Below, one piece after another: positions 45,337-55,762 of a stretch of 64,000 bases of DNA (within the stretch, counting starts at the first letter, position 1; every line of letters starts with the position of its first letter). Both the position numbers and the translations under genes were made by a program. Source of the stretch: Paracoccaceae bacterium Fryx2 (GTDB lineage: Bacteria > Pseudomonadota > Alphaproteobacteria > Rhodobacterales > Rhodobacteraceae); NCBI GenBank assembly GCA_032334235.1, contig JAVSGI010000003.1, forward strand, positions 1,054,001 through 1,118,000, given 5' to 3'. Under the pieces are notes generated by a model. It ran no database searches, was not told the DNA's origin, and saw nothing but the letters and a program-made list of their open reading frames with translations.

Positions 45337-45999
45337 CCTTTGCGCGCGACCCGGCGGATAGGGGTGGTTCGGCCGGTTTGAACAGGGTCTGTGCCATGCG
45401 GTCTGCTGCCCCGGCGCCAGATCGCAATCACGGCGGGCCACAAGACTGGAACCTGAAGCCTGACGCACGGGTTGGCCGGACAGTTTGCCCGCGACGCGGA
45501 ACGGGGCTTGCTTCTGTGTCGCGATGCGACAGGTTGGCGAGACCGGGGCCGAGCGGCTGAACGTGTTCCCCGCCCTGTTCCGCGTGCTGGTGACGATCAG
45601 CCCGAAACACGTCTGCCAGACCGGCGCCCGGGCGCAACATGCCCGGGCTCCGGCACCCGGAATGGCCGGTGCCGCACGGCCCGCCACCGGGGCGCCGCTT
45701 GCTCACATATTGGTCGCCAGGTTCGGAGACTGCCTTCCCCTTAATCGCAAGGCCGACATTTTACAGGCGCCGGTGGCACAGAACAGCCGCACTGTTCAGG
45801 CACTCCGAAAAACTGGCGGTTGAAGGCATGTGGCAAGACAAGGCTTTGGAACCTTTGGCGGGCCAAAGTTGTTATAGCGGCAGGGAAGGAATGCCTTGCC
45901 GATCATTGCAATCCGGCTCGGCAATTCCATTTCAGAGATGCATCGTACCAGAGTCCGAAATGACCCGCAGCTTATTGGAACCTCATCGAAGTCGGAACA
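45337..45999. other. Gene-free interval after the catabolic island
   Basis: These 663 bases carry only short frames with no family match. The last 250 bases are less GC-rich and lead into the deacetylase-like gene. No terminator or promoter could be named with confidence. Confidence 0.4.
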
Positions 46000-48171
46000 A
46001 TGAAACGTACAAGCAAGACATTGATCATTTCAGGCGCTTTCGCGCTGCTTCTGTTCGTGATCTTTCGCGCATCTGGGCAACCGCACCCGGTGATCTACCC
46101 CGAGTCGGGCAAGATGGATGCCCACCCCGGCGGCACCTTTTCGATAAGGTTCGCGAAACCGGTGCCTGTCGGAGTCACCGTGGCCCTCCGAGATTCCGAC
46201 GGCAAGAGCATCGAGGTCGTGACACGCCAAAGTCGTGATGACAGGTCACTGCTGGTCGAAGCGGTGTCGCCGCTTGACTGGGAGACCAAGTACGAGCTCT
46301 GCCTTGTTCCGTCCAAAGGTGCGATCACACGTTTCCTGCCCGGCGGGCGAACGTCATGCTCAACCTTCCAGACGATGCCGATGCGGGTTTCCCAAGGCGC
46401 GGCGGATGCACCGATCCTTGTGGTAGAGGGGCGGGATCGGCCGGACAGCCGGTTTTTCACGGCGATCCTGCAGGCCGAGGGGCTGAATGACCATGCGAAC
46501 ATCTCGCTCGACAACCTGACCGAAAACGACCTTGCCGGTCGTGCCGTCATGATCCTCGACACTGCGGATCTGCCGCCTGCCCTGCACGCACCGCTGATGT
46601 CGTGGGTGAAGGGCGGGGGGCTGCTGATCACCATGCGTCCCGGAACGGATCTGAGGGATATCTTCGGTTTGCCGCAAACCATGGCCGGAACGCTGGACAC
46701 AGCGCTTTTGCTGCCGGAGGCGCGTTCCTCGATATCTGTCGGCCTGTCTCGCGCACCGTTCCAGATCCATGGCCCGATCGACCTGATACCGGCCGATCCG
46801 GGAGCGACCGTTGCGGCGCACGGGCTTGCCGGGCTGGTCACCTCGGATGGGAAACCTGTTGGCGAACATGCCGTGAACTGGACGATACTCGGGGACGGTC
46901 ATGTCGCGAGCTTTGCCTTCGACGTTGCCCGGTCGGTCATCCTGACGCGGCAGGGCAACCCGCTGTGGATCGACGAAGAGCGGGACGGGTCCGAACCGCT
47001 GCGACCTAACGACCTGTTCTACCCGGATTTCATTGACCTGGCCCATGCCGCCATACCAGCCGCGGACGAGCTTCAGCGTCTTCTGGCGAATCTGATCGTG
47101 TCACTGGCACCCGTTCCCCTGCCGCGTCTGTGGTATCTTCCGGACCAGCGGCGGGCGGCGATCATCATGGCCGGAGACGACCACGCCACCGACAACGGCG
47201 CACCGCGCCTGTTCAGGTCGCTGGATCAGCTGAGCGAGCCGGATTGCGATGTGGAGGCATGGGAATGCCGACGCGCGACCGCCTATTTGTCGGAGAATAC
47301 GAAACTCGCCCCGGACCTTGCGGCGTACTATGCCAGCAAGGGGTTCGAGATCGGCGCACATGTCGATATTGGCTGCGAAAAGCCCATCACCCGTTCATCC
47401 CTCTTTAAGCTGCTGCACGAACAGATCACGGATTTCCAGGCTCTCTATCCCGACCTGCCGGCACAACAGACACACAGGATGCATTGCCTGTCCTGGACGG
47501 GCTGGGATGATGTGCCGAATGAAGGGCTCGGCATGGGCATCCGTCTTGACCTGAACTACTACACCTGGCCCCCGAAATGGATTGCCGGGCGTCAGATCTT
47601 CCTGACGGGGTCGGGGTTTCCGATGCCCTTTGCCCGGCGGAACGGCGATCCGATGGATGTCTATCAGGCGGCAAGCCACCTGGTGAACGAGTCCGGCGTG
47701 CCGCATGAGGACGGCATTGCCCAAATGCTTGAAGGGGCGCTTGGCCCGGACGAGTATTTTGGCGCTTTCGGCTCGCATTACGACTTCACGGATGACTATG
47801 AACAGCGGTTGATCGACCTCGCCACCGAGCGCGATGTTGCCCTGATCACCGCGCAGCAGATGCTGACCTGGCTCGATGGCCGGAACGGATCGCGCATCTC
47901 CGGCATGGTCTGGAACAATGATACTCTGACATTCGACACCAGTCTTGCGCCCGGTGCCGAGCGGGCTTCGGCCATGCTTCCCGAAAGCTTTCGCGAATTG
48001 CGTCTGGTGGACGTGACCTGCGGAATGGATCGGAAACCCCTGACGATGGCAAACATCAAGGGATTGGCGGTCGCCTTCTTCCCGCCGCAGACGGGAAAGT
48101 GCAGCGCAAGTTATCGACCCAGAGAGGAGGCGAGATTATCCGTCAGCCCTTCGACGGAACTCCTGCCCTGA
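46000..48171 (+). CDS. Large exported polysaccharide-deacetylase-like protein
   Basis: A 723-residue protein. An uncleaved or cleavable N-terminal signal anchor (TLIISGAFALLLFVIF) leads to an Ig-like domain (about residues 35-125), a region resembling a glutamine-amidotransferase/ThuA fold (about 130-330) and a NodB-like domain: the metal motif appears as MAGDDHATDNG near residue 391 and GFEIGAHVDIG near 450, then HRMHCLSWTGWDD. Several canonical deacetylase residues are replaced or displaced, so activity is uncertain. The base composition is lower in GC than its neighbours and the ribosome site is weak, which suggests acquired DNA. Confidence 0.7.
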   Translation: MKRTSKTLIISGAFALLLFVIFRASGQPHPVIYPESGKMDAHPGGTFSIRFAKPVPVGVTVALRDSDGKSIEVVTRQSRDDRSLLVEAVSPLDWETKYELCLVPSKGAITRFLPGGRTSCSTFQTMPMRVSQGAADAPILVVEGRDRPDSRFFTAILQAEGLNDHANISLDNLTENDLAGRAVMILDTADLPPALHAPLMSWVKGGGLLITMRPGTDLRDIFGLPQTMAGTLDTALLLPEARSSISVGLSRAPFQIHGPIDLIPADPGATVAAHGLAGLVTSDGKPVGEHAVNWTILGDGHVASFAFDVARSVILTRQGNPLWIDEERDGSEPLRPNDLFYPDFIDLAHAAIPAADELQRLLANLIVSLAPVPLPRLWYLPDQRRAAIIMAGDDHATDNGAPRLFRSLDQLSEPDCDVEAWECRRATAYLSENTKLAPDLAAYYASKGFEIGAHVDIGCEKPITRSSLFKLLHEQITDFQALYPDLPAQQTHRMHCLSWTGWDDVPNEGLGMGIRLDLNYYTWPPKWIAGRQIFLTGSGFPMPFARRNGDPMDVYQAASHLVNESGVPHEDGIAQMLEGALGPDEYFGAFGSHYDFTDDYEQRLIDLATERDVALITAQQMLTWLDGRNGSRISGMVWNNDTLTFDTSLAPGAERASAMLPESFRELRLVDVTCGMDRKPLTMANIKGLAVAFFPPQTGKCSASYRPREEARLSVSPSTELLP

Positions 48172-48515
48172 AGCGGCATTTCTTTGGACCTGGTCGGAAT
48201 TGAGCACGCCTCATGCTGTTGATGAGCGGCAGAAGCAATGACGGTTTTCTGCGGGCGCTGGCGTCGGCTGGTGGCGCGGCTGCACGATGTGCGTATTGCA
48301 AGAGGATTGCGACAAGGAAGACAAACCATGTCTTCGTTTGGAACCTCGGCCGACAGCGCCAAGCAGCGCCCGCTTGCACGCGCGCCTGGAATGCACCTTC
48401 CTGATCCTGCGATTGAATTGATCTGCCGTTACTGGGGCTCCGCAAACGTCACATCGCAGCTTCCGTCCCCTGCCCGATATTCGGGGGGAAGGTCATAAAA
48501 GTCGGTGCCCCCGCT
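48172..48515. other. Gene-free interval between two convergent genes
   Basis: 344 bases hold only short frames. No clear hairpin, repeat or family match was seen. Confidence 0.4.
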
Positions 48516-50084
48516 TCACGCAAAAAGAAAGTCGGTTTCGACGAGGCTGGTCACCCCAATGAAGGTCACGGTGTTGATGCCGACGATACCGTCAAGCGCC
48601 GCACGCCCCAGATCGAGGATTGTGTTCATTCCATCCAGGATCACGCACTCATCATCATCGTCCAGCCAGCCAGATCCGTCGCTGTCGAGGTCAGCCCACG
48701 CCAGATAGGTGGACGAAAGATCCACGATGTCACCATCGGCGCTGCGGAAATCCATCACCGTGTCGAGCCCGTCGCGCAGGCCGAACACAAAGGTGTCTGC
48801 TCCACCCGTGACGCTCAGCAGGACGGGTCCGGTCTCATCGCCCGACGCCAGCGCCTCGCCATCGCCCCAAAGCACATCGCGCCCCGCCCCGCCCACAAGA
48901 ATATCGTTGCCGCCAAGGATGGTCGCGGTATTGCTGCCGACCGCAACACCATCACCATACAGAACGTCATCTCCCGATCCGCCAAGAACGGTGTCATCGC
49001 CGCCAATGAGGGTTGCGACATAGCCGTTCACAGTGCCGTCGCCATAGACGGTATCATTGCCGGCACCGCCAAGCAGGAGATCCTGACCGCCGGTCAGCGT
49101 TGCCGGAGTCCCTGCGCCTTGCGCATGGCCGTCGCCGAACACAAGGTCGTTTCCCTTGCCGACGTTCACCGTATCGTCGCCGCCGTTCAAAGTCGCGGGC
49201 CCGCCATAGAGGACAGTCGCAGTCCCGTCACCATACACGGTATCGTTGCCGGCCGCCGTCCATATCTCGTCGTCGCCACCGTTCAGCAGCGCGAAAGCGT
49301 CACCGTCACCCTTGGCAAGGTCGTTGCCCGCTCCGCCAAACAGCCGATCATCGCCCCCGTCCAGAGTCGACCCGGTGCCGTCACCGTAGAGGGTATCATC
49401 ACCCTGGTCACCGTAGAGCGTGTCCTGCCCGCCGACGACTGTGCTTTCCCCCCGCCCGAAAACCCCGCTGCCGTCACCATACAGCACGTCATTGCCGACG
49501 CCGCCCCGCAGGATGTCGCTTCCGCCTGTCAGATAGCCTGTCGCAAATGCGGAACCGGCTCTGCCGTCGCCATAAATCGTGTCATCGCCCGACCCGCCAC
49601 CAATCGTGTCATCGCCGCCGAAAAGGTTGGCAATACCGCGCTCCATCGACACTTCGCCGTCGCCGAAGATGATATCATTCCCGGAGCCACCATCGATGAC
49701 GTCGTCGCCGCCAAAGAGGTTCGCCTCGAAAATCGTGGTGTAGTTTCGCCCTTCGATCCGACCGTCACCCCAGATCGTGTCGTCGCCGGCATTTCCGTTC
49801 AGCCTGTCGCTGGCACCTGTCATGGTGGGCGCCGACGTGCCATCCGTTGTGATGTACCCTTCGCCATACAGCGCATCGTTGCCGCTGCCGCCAAGGATAT
49901 TGTCGGTTGCGCCGACGAGCGAGCTCAACTCGGGGCTGGACGTGTCAACCGGCGCATCGCCCTGCACCACGTCATCGCCCCCCAGACCAAGGATCAAATC
50001 GGACCCAAGTGTGCCAAACAGCAGATCAGGGCCATTTGTCCCTTTGATTACAAGCCATTCCACCGAAAATCCCCCTGGTAACAT
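48516..50084 (-). CDS. RTX-type calcium-binding repeat protein
   Basis: A protein of about 522 residues made almost entirely of glycine-aspartate repeats (GGxGNDxxYGDG and variants, spaced by about 30-37 residues, roughly 12 units from residue 20 to 420), followed by a C-terminal segment like the peptidase M10 serralysin C-domain (GGADTFVFGLRDGLDTVMDF). Such proteins are exported by type I secretion and bind calcium outside the cell. No enzymatic domain is seen. The start may be ATG 50084 or the GTG at 50063 that follows AGGGGGA. No type I secretion genes are in this window. Confidence 0.85.
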   Translation of the reverse strand: MLPGGFSVEWLVIKGTNGPDLLFGTLGSDLILGLGGDDVVQGDAPVDTSSPELSSLVGATDNILGGSGNDALYGEGYITTDGTSAPTMTGASDRLNGNAGDDTIWGDGRIEGRNYTTIFEANLFGGDDVIDGGSGNDIIFGDGEVSMERGIANLFGGDDTIGGGSGDDTIYGDGRAGSAFATGYLTGGSDILRGGVGNDVLYGDGSGVFGRGESTVVGGQDTLYGDQGDDTLYGDGTGSTLDGGDDRLFGGAGNDLAKGDGDAFALLNGGDDEIWTAAGNDTVYGDGTATVLYGGPATLNGGDDTVNVGKGNDLVFGDGHAQGAGTPATLTGGQDLLLGGAGNDTVYGDGTVNGYVATLIGGDDTVLGGSGDDVLYGDGVAVGSNTATILGGNDILVGGAGRDVLWGDGEALASGDETGPVLLSVTGGADTFVFGLRDGLDTVMDFRSADGDIVDLSSTYLAWADLDSDGSGWLDDDDECVILDGMNTILDLGRAALDGIVGINTVTFIGVTSLVETDFLFA

Positions 50085-50698
50085 CAAGATCTTCAGCCAG
50101 GAAACCTTGAAATATCCCCATGCGAAGACACCAACTACTCAACCCAGACAACACCCTTGCAGCCGCATCCGTCAATCATCCAAAAGGAGACTTTTCGGGC
50201 CATCGGGCAACTCAAAAGGGTAGTTGCAAAGTAGTGTCGTCGGACGAATGGGCAACAGGGCCGACTGCGCAGCTTCGCATGATCCGGTCGCGAACGATGC
50301 GGACGTTGGCTGGCGCAGCGCCCGGGCAGGTTCGGCGTCTGGCTCCGGTCGCCACCCGCGCCTGGCATGACGCACCGAAGCCCGCGCCACCGGAAGAGCG
50401 GCGGTTTCGGACATCTGACTGCCGCGACAAGCGGATTTTCCGCGCAGCAGCAGGACGCCGCCAGCAAGGAGCCGTCCATGGCCCGCAAAGCCCGTCAGTC
50501 CAACCCTTCCGGAACAACCAGGTTCCATCAGGGCGTCCCATGGTGGAACCGGGAAATGTTGGAGAGATGCGGCCCATCGCCAGGGAACCAATTCAAGGCC
50601 CGTCGCTTTATCCCCCATTCAGTCGGCGTCGCATGTCGCGTGCGGCCAGTCACTGTCCTGGCGTCCGTGTGGGCCGCTCAACGCATCGGAAAATCGCC
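50085..50698. other. Upstream region of the AI-2E family gene
   Basis: 614 bases with open frames that show no family match. The long frame that runs through into the transporter from 50120 has no conserved sequence before residue about 195. It probably contains the divergent promoters of the RTX and transporter genes. Confidence 0.4.
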
Positions 50699-52804
50699 TT
50701 GGCAAAACCGCTTTCGACACCGCTGAAGTCTGAAAACCCATCCCGGGCCGTCCTTGGCGGCGAGCCCGAAGTCCAGACGCGCGGCATCACGTTGACGACC
50801 CTTATCGTCATCGTGGCCGTCGCGACGATTCTTCATCTGGGGCAGGAAGTTTTCCTGCCGCTTTCGATGGCCGTTCTTCTTGCCTTCGCGCTGTCGCCCG
50901 TGGTCAGCTTTCTGCGCAATCGCGGGCTTCCCCATATCGCGTCGGTTCTTGCCGCGGTTCTGATGGCCTTCTTCGCCATCGGTCTCTTCATGCTTCTGAG
51001 CGCGCTGCAGATCGGCGTTCTGGTGCAGGACCTTCCCTCTTTTCAGGCAAACATCGTCCAGAAGCTGAATGCGCTGAAGGACTCGGGCGATGGCACCGGG
51101 CTGGTGGCGCGGCTCAGCGCGATGTTCGAGGCCATCAACGCCGAGATTTCGAACGCGGTGCCCGATGTGAATCCGCTCGCCAGCCCGGCAGTCGACAACT
51201 CTCCCTTGGCCGTCGAGGTGATCGAGCGACAAAGCGTCGTGGATGTTCTGAGTTCGCTGGTCGTCCCGCTGATCCGGCCGGTCGCCACGGCGGGTCTGGT
51301 GATCGTCGTCGTGATCTTCATGCTGCTGGAACGTGAGGAGATCCGGGACCGCTTCATCCGCCTTCTGGGCGCCCGCGATCTGCATCGCACCACGCAGGTG
51401 CTGGAAGAGGCAGGGGGGCGGGTCGGGACGTATCTGCTGGTCCAGCTTCTGGTGAATACGATCTACGCGATACCGATCGGGCTGGGGCTCTGGATGATCG
51501 GGGTGCCGAATGCGCTGCTTTGGGGGCTGTTGACGCTTGTGCTGCGGTTTGTCCCGTTCATCGGGTCTTTTCTGGCGGCGACGTTTCCGTTGTTTCTTGC
51601 CTTCGCGGCATCCCCCGGGTGGTCGGCGGTGCTCTGGACCATCGCGTTGTTTCTGGTCGTGGAACTGATCACCTCCAACATCATCGAGCCGTGGCTTTAC
51701 GGGTCGCGGACGGGCGTGTCGCCGCTGGCCATCATCGTCTGTGCGATCTTCTGGACCTACATCTGGGGTCCGCTTGGCCTCGTGCTGTCGACGCCACTCA
51801 CCGTCTGCCTGGTCGTGCTGGGTCGCCATGTGCCACAGTTCGAGGTGTTCGATATCCTGTTCGGGGATGAGCCGGTGCTCGCGCCGCATTCGCGCCTGTA
51901 TCAACGGCTGCTGGCGGGCGATCCGATCGAGGCGACCTTTCGTGCGGAAGAGGCTCTCGAAGAACTCTACCTCGCCGAATACTATCGGGATGTCGGGATA
52001 CCGGCCCTGTTGCTGGGCCAGATCGATTTCGAACGCGGGCTGCTGACGAGCGTGCAGGAAGATCGGCTGGCTTTGTCGGCAAGGCAACTGGTGTCGGAAC
52101 TGGCCGTGTTCGTGACCGAAGAACTGAACGAAGCGGCCAAGGGCACGGCTGCAGCGGCCGCAGACGCGGCCACTGCAGACCTGGACGCGACCGAGACGGG
52201 GTCCGAAGCAGCCGCCGACGGTGGGTCCGCCAGGGTTCCCGCCTTGCAGAACACCGGGCTTGAGGGCGTCGGATTCAAGGTGCTGTCCATCGGCGGGCGC
52301 AGCAAGCTTGATGATGTCGCTGCGGCCATGCTGGCGCAGTCGATCGCCGCCGAGGGAGCGGAAGCGTCGGAATTGTCCTATATGGACCTGACGGCATCGC
52401 GCTTCGGCGCCATTTCTGCGACGGATGCAAGCTGCATCATCCTGAACTTTCTTGATCAGTCGCCGTCGCGGGGGTCACTGTTGCACGTGCGCCGGATCAA
52501 ACGCGCGGTTCCGCATCTGCGCGTCGGGGTGATGATCTGGCAAATGCCGCAGGCTTTGGTGGACGCGGACATCACGTTGCGATCGGGACTGGGGCTGGCG
52601 TCGAAAGACAAGATTGCCGAGGCCGAAGGGCTGGGTTCGGATTTTGTCGTCACCAATCTGCCTGATGCCCTGGCGGCGGCGTTTCAGGACATCGCTCCGA
52701 AGCCCGTTGATGAGTTTCCGCGCATGAACCCCCAGCGAAAGTCGAAGCTTCGCCTGGCCGAAAAACAGAAACCCGCTGCGATTGGGCTGGAGCGGAACGC
52801 CTGA
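50699..52804 (+). CDS. AI-2E family transporter with C-terminal cytoplasmic domain
   Basis: About 700 residues from a TTG at 50699 (start uncertain; no strong ribosome site). The PerM/AI-2E core has about eight helices in residues 30-380: LGQEVFLPLSMAVLLAFALSPVV, AGGRVGTYLLVQLLVNTIYAIPIGLGLW and FVPFIGSFLAATFPL, with LSTPLTVCLVVLGRHVPQ at the end. After it, residues 390-690 form a soluble part: helical, an Ala-rich linker, then a Rossmann-like region (GFKVLSIGGRSKLDDVAAAML, ILNFLDQSPSRGSLLHVRRI). The core family exports autoinducer-2 or acts as an ion transporter; this fusion is unassigned. Confidence 0.8.
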   Translation: MAKPLSTPLKSENPSRAVLGGEPEVQTRGITLTTLIVIVAVATILHLGQEVFLPLSMAVLLAFALSPVVSFLRNRGLPHIASVLAAVLMAFFAIGLFMLLSALQIGVLVQDLPSFQANIVQKLNALKDSGDGTGLVARLSAMFEAINAEISNAVPDVNPLASPAVDNSPLAVEVIERQSVVDVLSSLVVPLIRPVATAGLVIVVVIFMLLEREEIRDRFIRLLGARDLHRTTQVLEEAGGRVGTYLLVQLLVNTIYAIPIGLGLWMIGVPNALLWGLLTLVLRFVPFIGSFLAATFPLFLAFAASPGWSAVLWTIALFLVVELITSNIIEPWLYGSRTGVSPLAIIVCAIFWTYIWGPLGLVLSTPLTVCLVVLGRHVPQFEVFDILFGDEPVLAPHSRLYQRLLAGDPIEATFRAEEALEELYLAEYYRDVGIPALLLGQIDFERGLLTSVQEDRLALSARQLVSELAVFVTEELNEAAKGTAAAAADAATADLDATETGSEAAADGGSARVPALQNTGLEGVGFKVLSIGGRSKLDDVAAAMLAQSIAAEGAEASELSYMDLTASRFGAISATDASCIILNFLDQSPSRGSLLHVRRIKRAVPHLRVGVMIWQMPQALVDADITLRSGLGLASKDKIAEAEGLGSDFVVTNLPDALAAAFQDIAPKPVDEFPRMNPQRKSKLRLAEKQKPAAIGLERNA

Positions 52805-53446
52805 GCGCCGGGTGGACCCCGGCCCGAACGGCGACAGCGGCGGCACGATGATCGCGCCGAACGGTCGGCTCCGGGTCTCCGCTCCGGATTTTCGGCTCGC
52901 GTATCGGGCTTCAGGCTGACGATCCTGCTGCAGACAGGATCAATGGCGGTCGGCCCATCAGGCACTGCCGAGCCCGCTTGGCCCTCGGACGGCTGGTCAG
53001 GGCTTTCCGGCCGACATCGCGACGGTCGTCATCACGATGGGCCGTGCGTTTGTGGCAGGCATCGACCAGGGCCTCGAACCGGGCCATGCCGCGCACCCGC
53101 GCCTCGATCACATAATCCACCAGCAGGATCGAGTTCTTGGTGACGATTCCCATCAGCAGCAGCAGCCCGATCACCGACGGCATCGAGAAACTGGTGCCGG
53201 TGATGACCAGCGGGAATAGCGCCCCGCCAAGCGCCAGAGGCAGCGCCATCAGGATGGTGAAGGGCTGCAGGAAGTCGTGGAACAAGAGCACCAGCACGGC
53301 ATAGACGCAGAAGATGCCGATCGCCATTGCTGCGGATTTCGCGGAGAATGGGCGCTGATTTCGCGCGATCGTGGGCACGCGTTTCGCGCCATTCTGGGCA
53401 GTCATTTCACGGGATCGTGGGCAGGCTGGCCGACGCTTTCATGGAG

Positions 53447-54208
53447 TCAGGCTTGAACGATTTGGTCAAGCTTTTTTGTGACGGCGGAGCGCCTGCGCAG
53501 GCTTTCACCTGAGAGGGTGAGGCGGTGTGCGTTGTGAACGAGGCGGTCGAGGATGGCATCTGCGAGCGTTGGGTCGCCGATGGCTTCGTGCCACTGGTCA
53601 ACGGGGAGTTGGCTTGTGACGATGGTGGAAGCGCGGCCGTGGCGGTCTTCGAGGATTTCCAGCAGGTCACGGCGCTCCGGGGCGGTGAGGACGGCGAGGC
53701 CCCAATCGTCAATGATCAGCACATCCATGCGGGCGATGGTTTTGAGGATGCGTTCATGGCGGCCATCGCCACGGGCCAGAGCAAGGGCCTCGAACATGCG
53801 CGGCGCACGTTGATAGAGGACGGGCCGCCCATCCCGGCACGCCTTGTGGCCAAGGGCGCAGGCGATCCAGCTTTTGCCCAAACCGGTCGGCCCGGTTATC
53901 AGCAGGTTCTCGTGCCGGGCGATCCAGCCGCCATCGGCAAGATGCGCCATGACACTGCGGTCAAGACCACGTGGGCTGCGCAGGTCCAGATCCTCGACGC
54001 TGGCATCTTGGCGCAGAGCCGCAAACTTGAGCCGGGAGGCCAGTTTCTTGGTGTCGCGCTCTGCAGCCTCGCGGTCGACCAGCAGGCCGAGACGCTCTTC
54101 GAACGAGAGGGCGTCGAAGGCGGTTGACCTGCGTTGTTCTTCGAGCGCCGATGCAATGCCGGTCAGGCCGAGCGCCAACAGTCGGTCGTGGGTGGGATGG
54201 GTCAGCAT
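53447..54208 (-). CDS. istB: IstB ATPase of IS21 element B
   Basis: A 253-residue helper ATPase with Walker A GPTGLGKSW near residue 105, Walker B VLIIDDWG near residue 168 and TSQLPVDQWHEAIGDPTLADAILDRLVHNAHRL at the C-terminal region. It lies 12 bases after istA. It is intact. Confidence 0.94.
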   Translation of the reverse strand: MLTHPTHDRLLALGLTGIASALEEQRRSTAFDALSFEERLGLLVDREAAERDTKKLASRLKFAALRQDASVEDLDLRSPRGLDRSVMAHLADGGWIARHENLLITGPTGLGKSWIACALGHKACRDGRPVLYQRAPRMFEALALARGDGRHERILKTIARMDVLIIDDWGLAVLTAPERRDLLEILEDRHGRASTIVTSQLPVDQWHEAIGDPTLADAILDRLVHNAHRLTLSGESLRRRSAVTKKLDQIVQA

Positions 54209-54220
54209 TTTAGTCCTTTC

Positions 54221-55762
54221 TCAATGGTAATAGCTGCCGCCACGAATGTTGGCGTGCTGGAGGGGGGCGACCTCTTCGGAGCCTTCCAGGAAGGCGCGAT
54301 CGAGGCCGGTCTTGAGGATCGAACGAATGGAGGTGACGGTGCGGGCCCGGATGGTCACACCCCGCTGGCAGGCCGCATCAACGCGCTCCGGCCCATAGGT
54401 TTTGACCAAGGCCAGCACACCCAGGCAGGTGCGGAACCCCTGTTCAGGATGGGGGCGGTCAGCCATCACCATCTCGCAAAAGGCGGCGACGGCGGGGCCG
54501 GTCTTGGTTGCCTGCGCCAGCATTCTGGCCGGGGTCCATTCGGCAAAGCGACGATGGGCCGATGGCATATGGTCGGCCACGGTGACATGGCTGCGCCGCC
54601 CCGGGGTGCGCACGTGGCTCGCAACCCTCTGACCACGATGGAATATCTCGACCGTCTGGCCGCTTGTGCGAACATCGACCTCTTGTTTGATCAGCGCGAA
54701 GGGCACGGAATACCATGAGCTGTCGACCTCAACGTGATAGTCGGGTGCCACGCGGGCGCGCTTCCAGCGGGCGAAGACATAAGGTTCGGGCGGTAGGGGC
54801 TGAAGATTGGGCCGATCCAAAGTGGCAAACAGATCGGCGCGGCTGGCGCCATAGCCGCGCATCACGCGCATGTTCAACTCGTCCAGCAGCCGCCGGATCG
54901 CCACGTTCAACTCGGCCAATGAGAAGAACCGGTGGTTCCGCAGCCGCGCCAGAATCCAGCGTTGTGCCACTTGGACAGCCACTTCCACCTTCGCCTTGTC
55001 CCGGGGTTTGCGCGGCCGGGCGGGCAGAACGGCGGTGCCATAATGCGCCGCCATCTCGGCATAGGTCCGGTTCAGCCCCGGATCAAACCGGTCTGCCTTG
55101 ATCACGGCGGACTTCAGATTGTCCGGAACCACCGCCTTTGGCACGCCGCCCAGAAAGGCGAACATCCGGATATGCGCGAGGATCCAATCTTCCAACCCCT
55201 CCGATGCCACCGCCTCGGCATAGGTGTGATTCGATGCCCCCATTGCCGCCACGAACAGCTTCATGGCCCGCGCTTCGCCGGTCGTGGGGTCGATCACGTC
55301 GATGGTGTCGCCGGCAAAGTCAACGAACACCTTCTCGCCGCCCACATGTGTCTGGCGCATCGTCGGGCGCACCCGACCCTTCCAAGCCTCGTAATGCGTG
55401 CAAAACCAAGTATAGGCAAAACCCCCGGGGTGCGCGGCACGGTATTCTTCCCAGAGCAGCATCCGCGTCACCCCAGGGCGGCGCAACTCGCGGTCAATCT
55501 CCGCCCAGTCGGGCACAAGCCGCTCCGCGTCCGGCACCGTGGGCGGGGCTGGAAACAAAAGAAGTTCAAGGCTGTCGTCATCGATCCCCTCCGGCAAGGG
55601 CCACGTGAGCCCGGCATGACGCGCCCGTTGGGTGTAGCTTCCGACGCTCCCCTTGCTCAGACCGAGGGAAGCGGCAATGGACCGCTCGCTCAGGCCTTGC
55701 CCAAGCTTCAATCGCAAAACATCTCGTATCCGGCGCATGTTCAATCGTCCTGTCGGCATCAA
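54221..55762 (-). CDS. istA: IstA transposase of IS21 element B
   Basis: A 513-residue transposase. The N-terminal helix-turn-helix (MRRIRDVLRLKLGQGLSERSIAASLGLSKGSV) is followed by the DDE core: VFVDFAGDTIDVID, VPDNLKSAVIKADRFDP and the glutamate-containing KAKVEVAVQVAQRWI. The likely start is MMPTGRLNMRRI at 55762 or the later ATG 24 bases in. It is intact and likely functional. Confidence 0.94.
   Translation of the reverse strand: MMPTGRLNMRRIRDVLRLKLGQGLSERSIAASLGLSKGSVGSYTQRARHAGLTWPLPEGIDDDSLELLLFPAPPTVPDAERLVPDWAEIDRELRRPGVTRMLLWEEYRAAHPGGFAYTWFCTHYEAWKGRVRPTMRQTHVGGEKVFVDFAGDTIDVIDPTTGEARAMKLFVAAMGASNHTYAEAVASEGLEDWILAHIRMFAFLGGVPKAVVPDNLKSAVIKADRFDPGLNRTYAEMAAHYGTAVLPARPRKPRDKAKVEVAVQVAQRWILARLRNHRFFSLAELNVAIRRLLDELNMRVMRGYGASRADLFATLDRPNLQPLPPEPYVFARWKRARVAPDYHVEVDSSWYSVPFALIKQEVDVRTSGQTVEIFHRGQRVASHVRTPGRRSHVTVADHMPSAHRRFAEWTPARMLAQATKTGPAVAAFCEMVMADRPHPEQGFRTCLGVLALVKTYGPERVDAACQRGVTIRARTVTSIRSILKTGLDRAFLEGSEEVAPLQHANIRGGSYYH

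Noticed and set aside
48516-50084. Repeated DNA pattern that might be a CRISPR array or satellite
   Set aside because: The repeats are degenerate, not evenly spaced in DNA, and encode glycine-aspartate RTX units.
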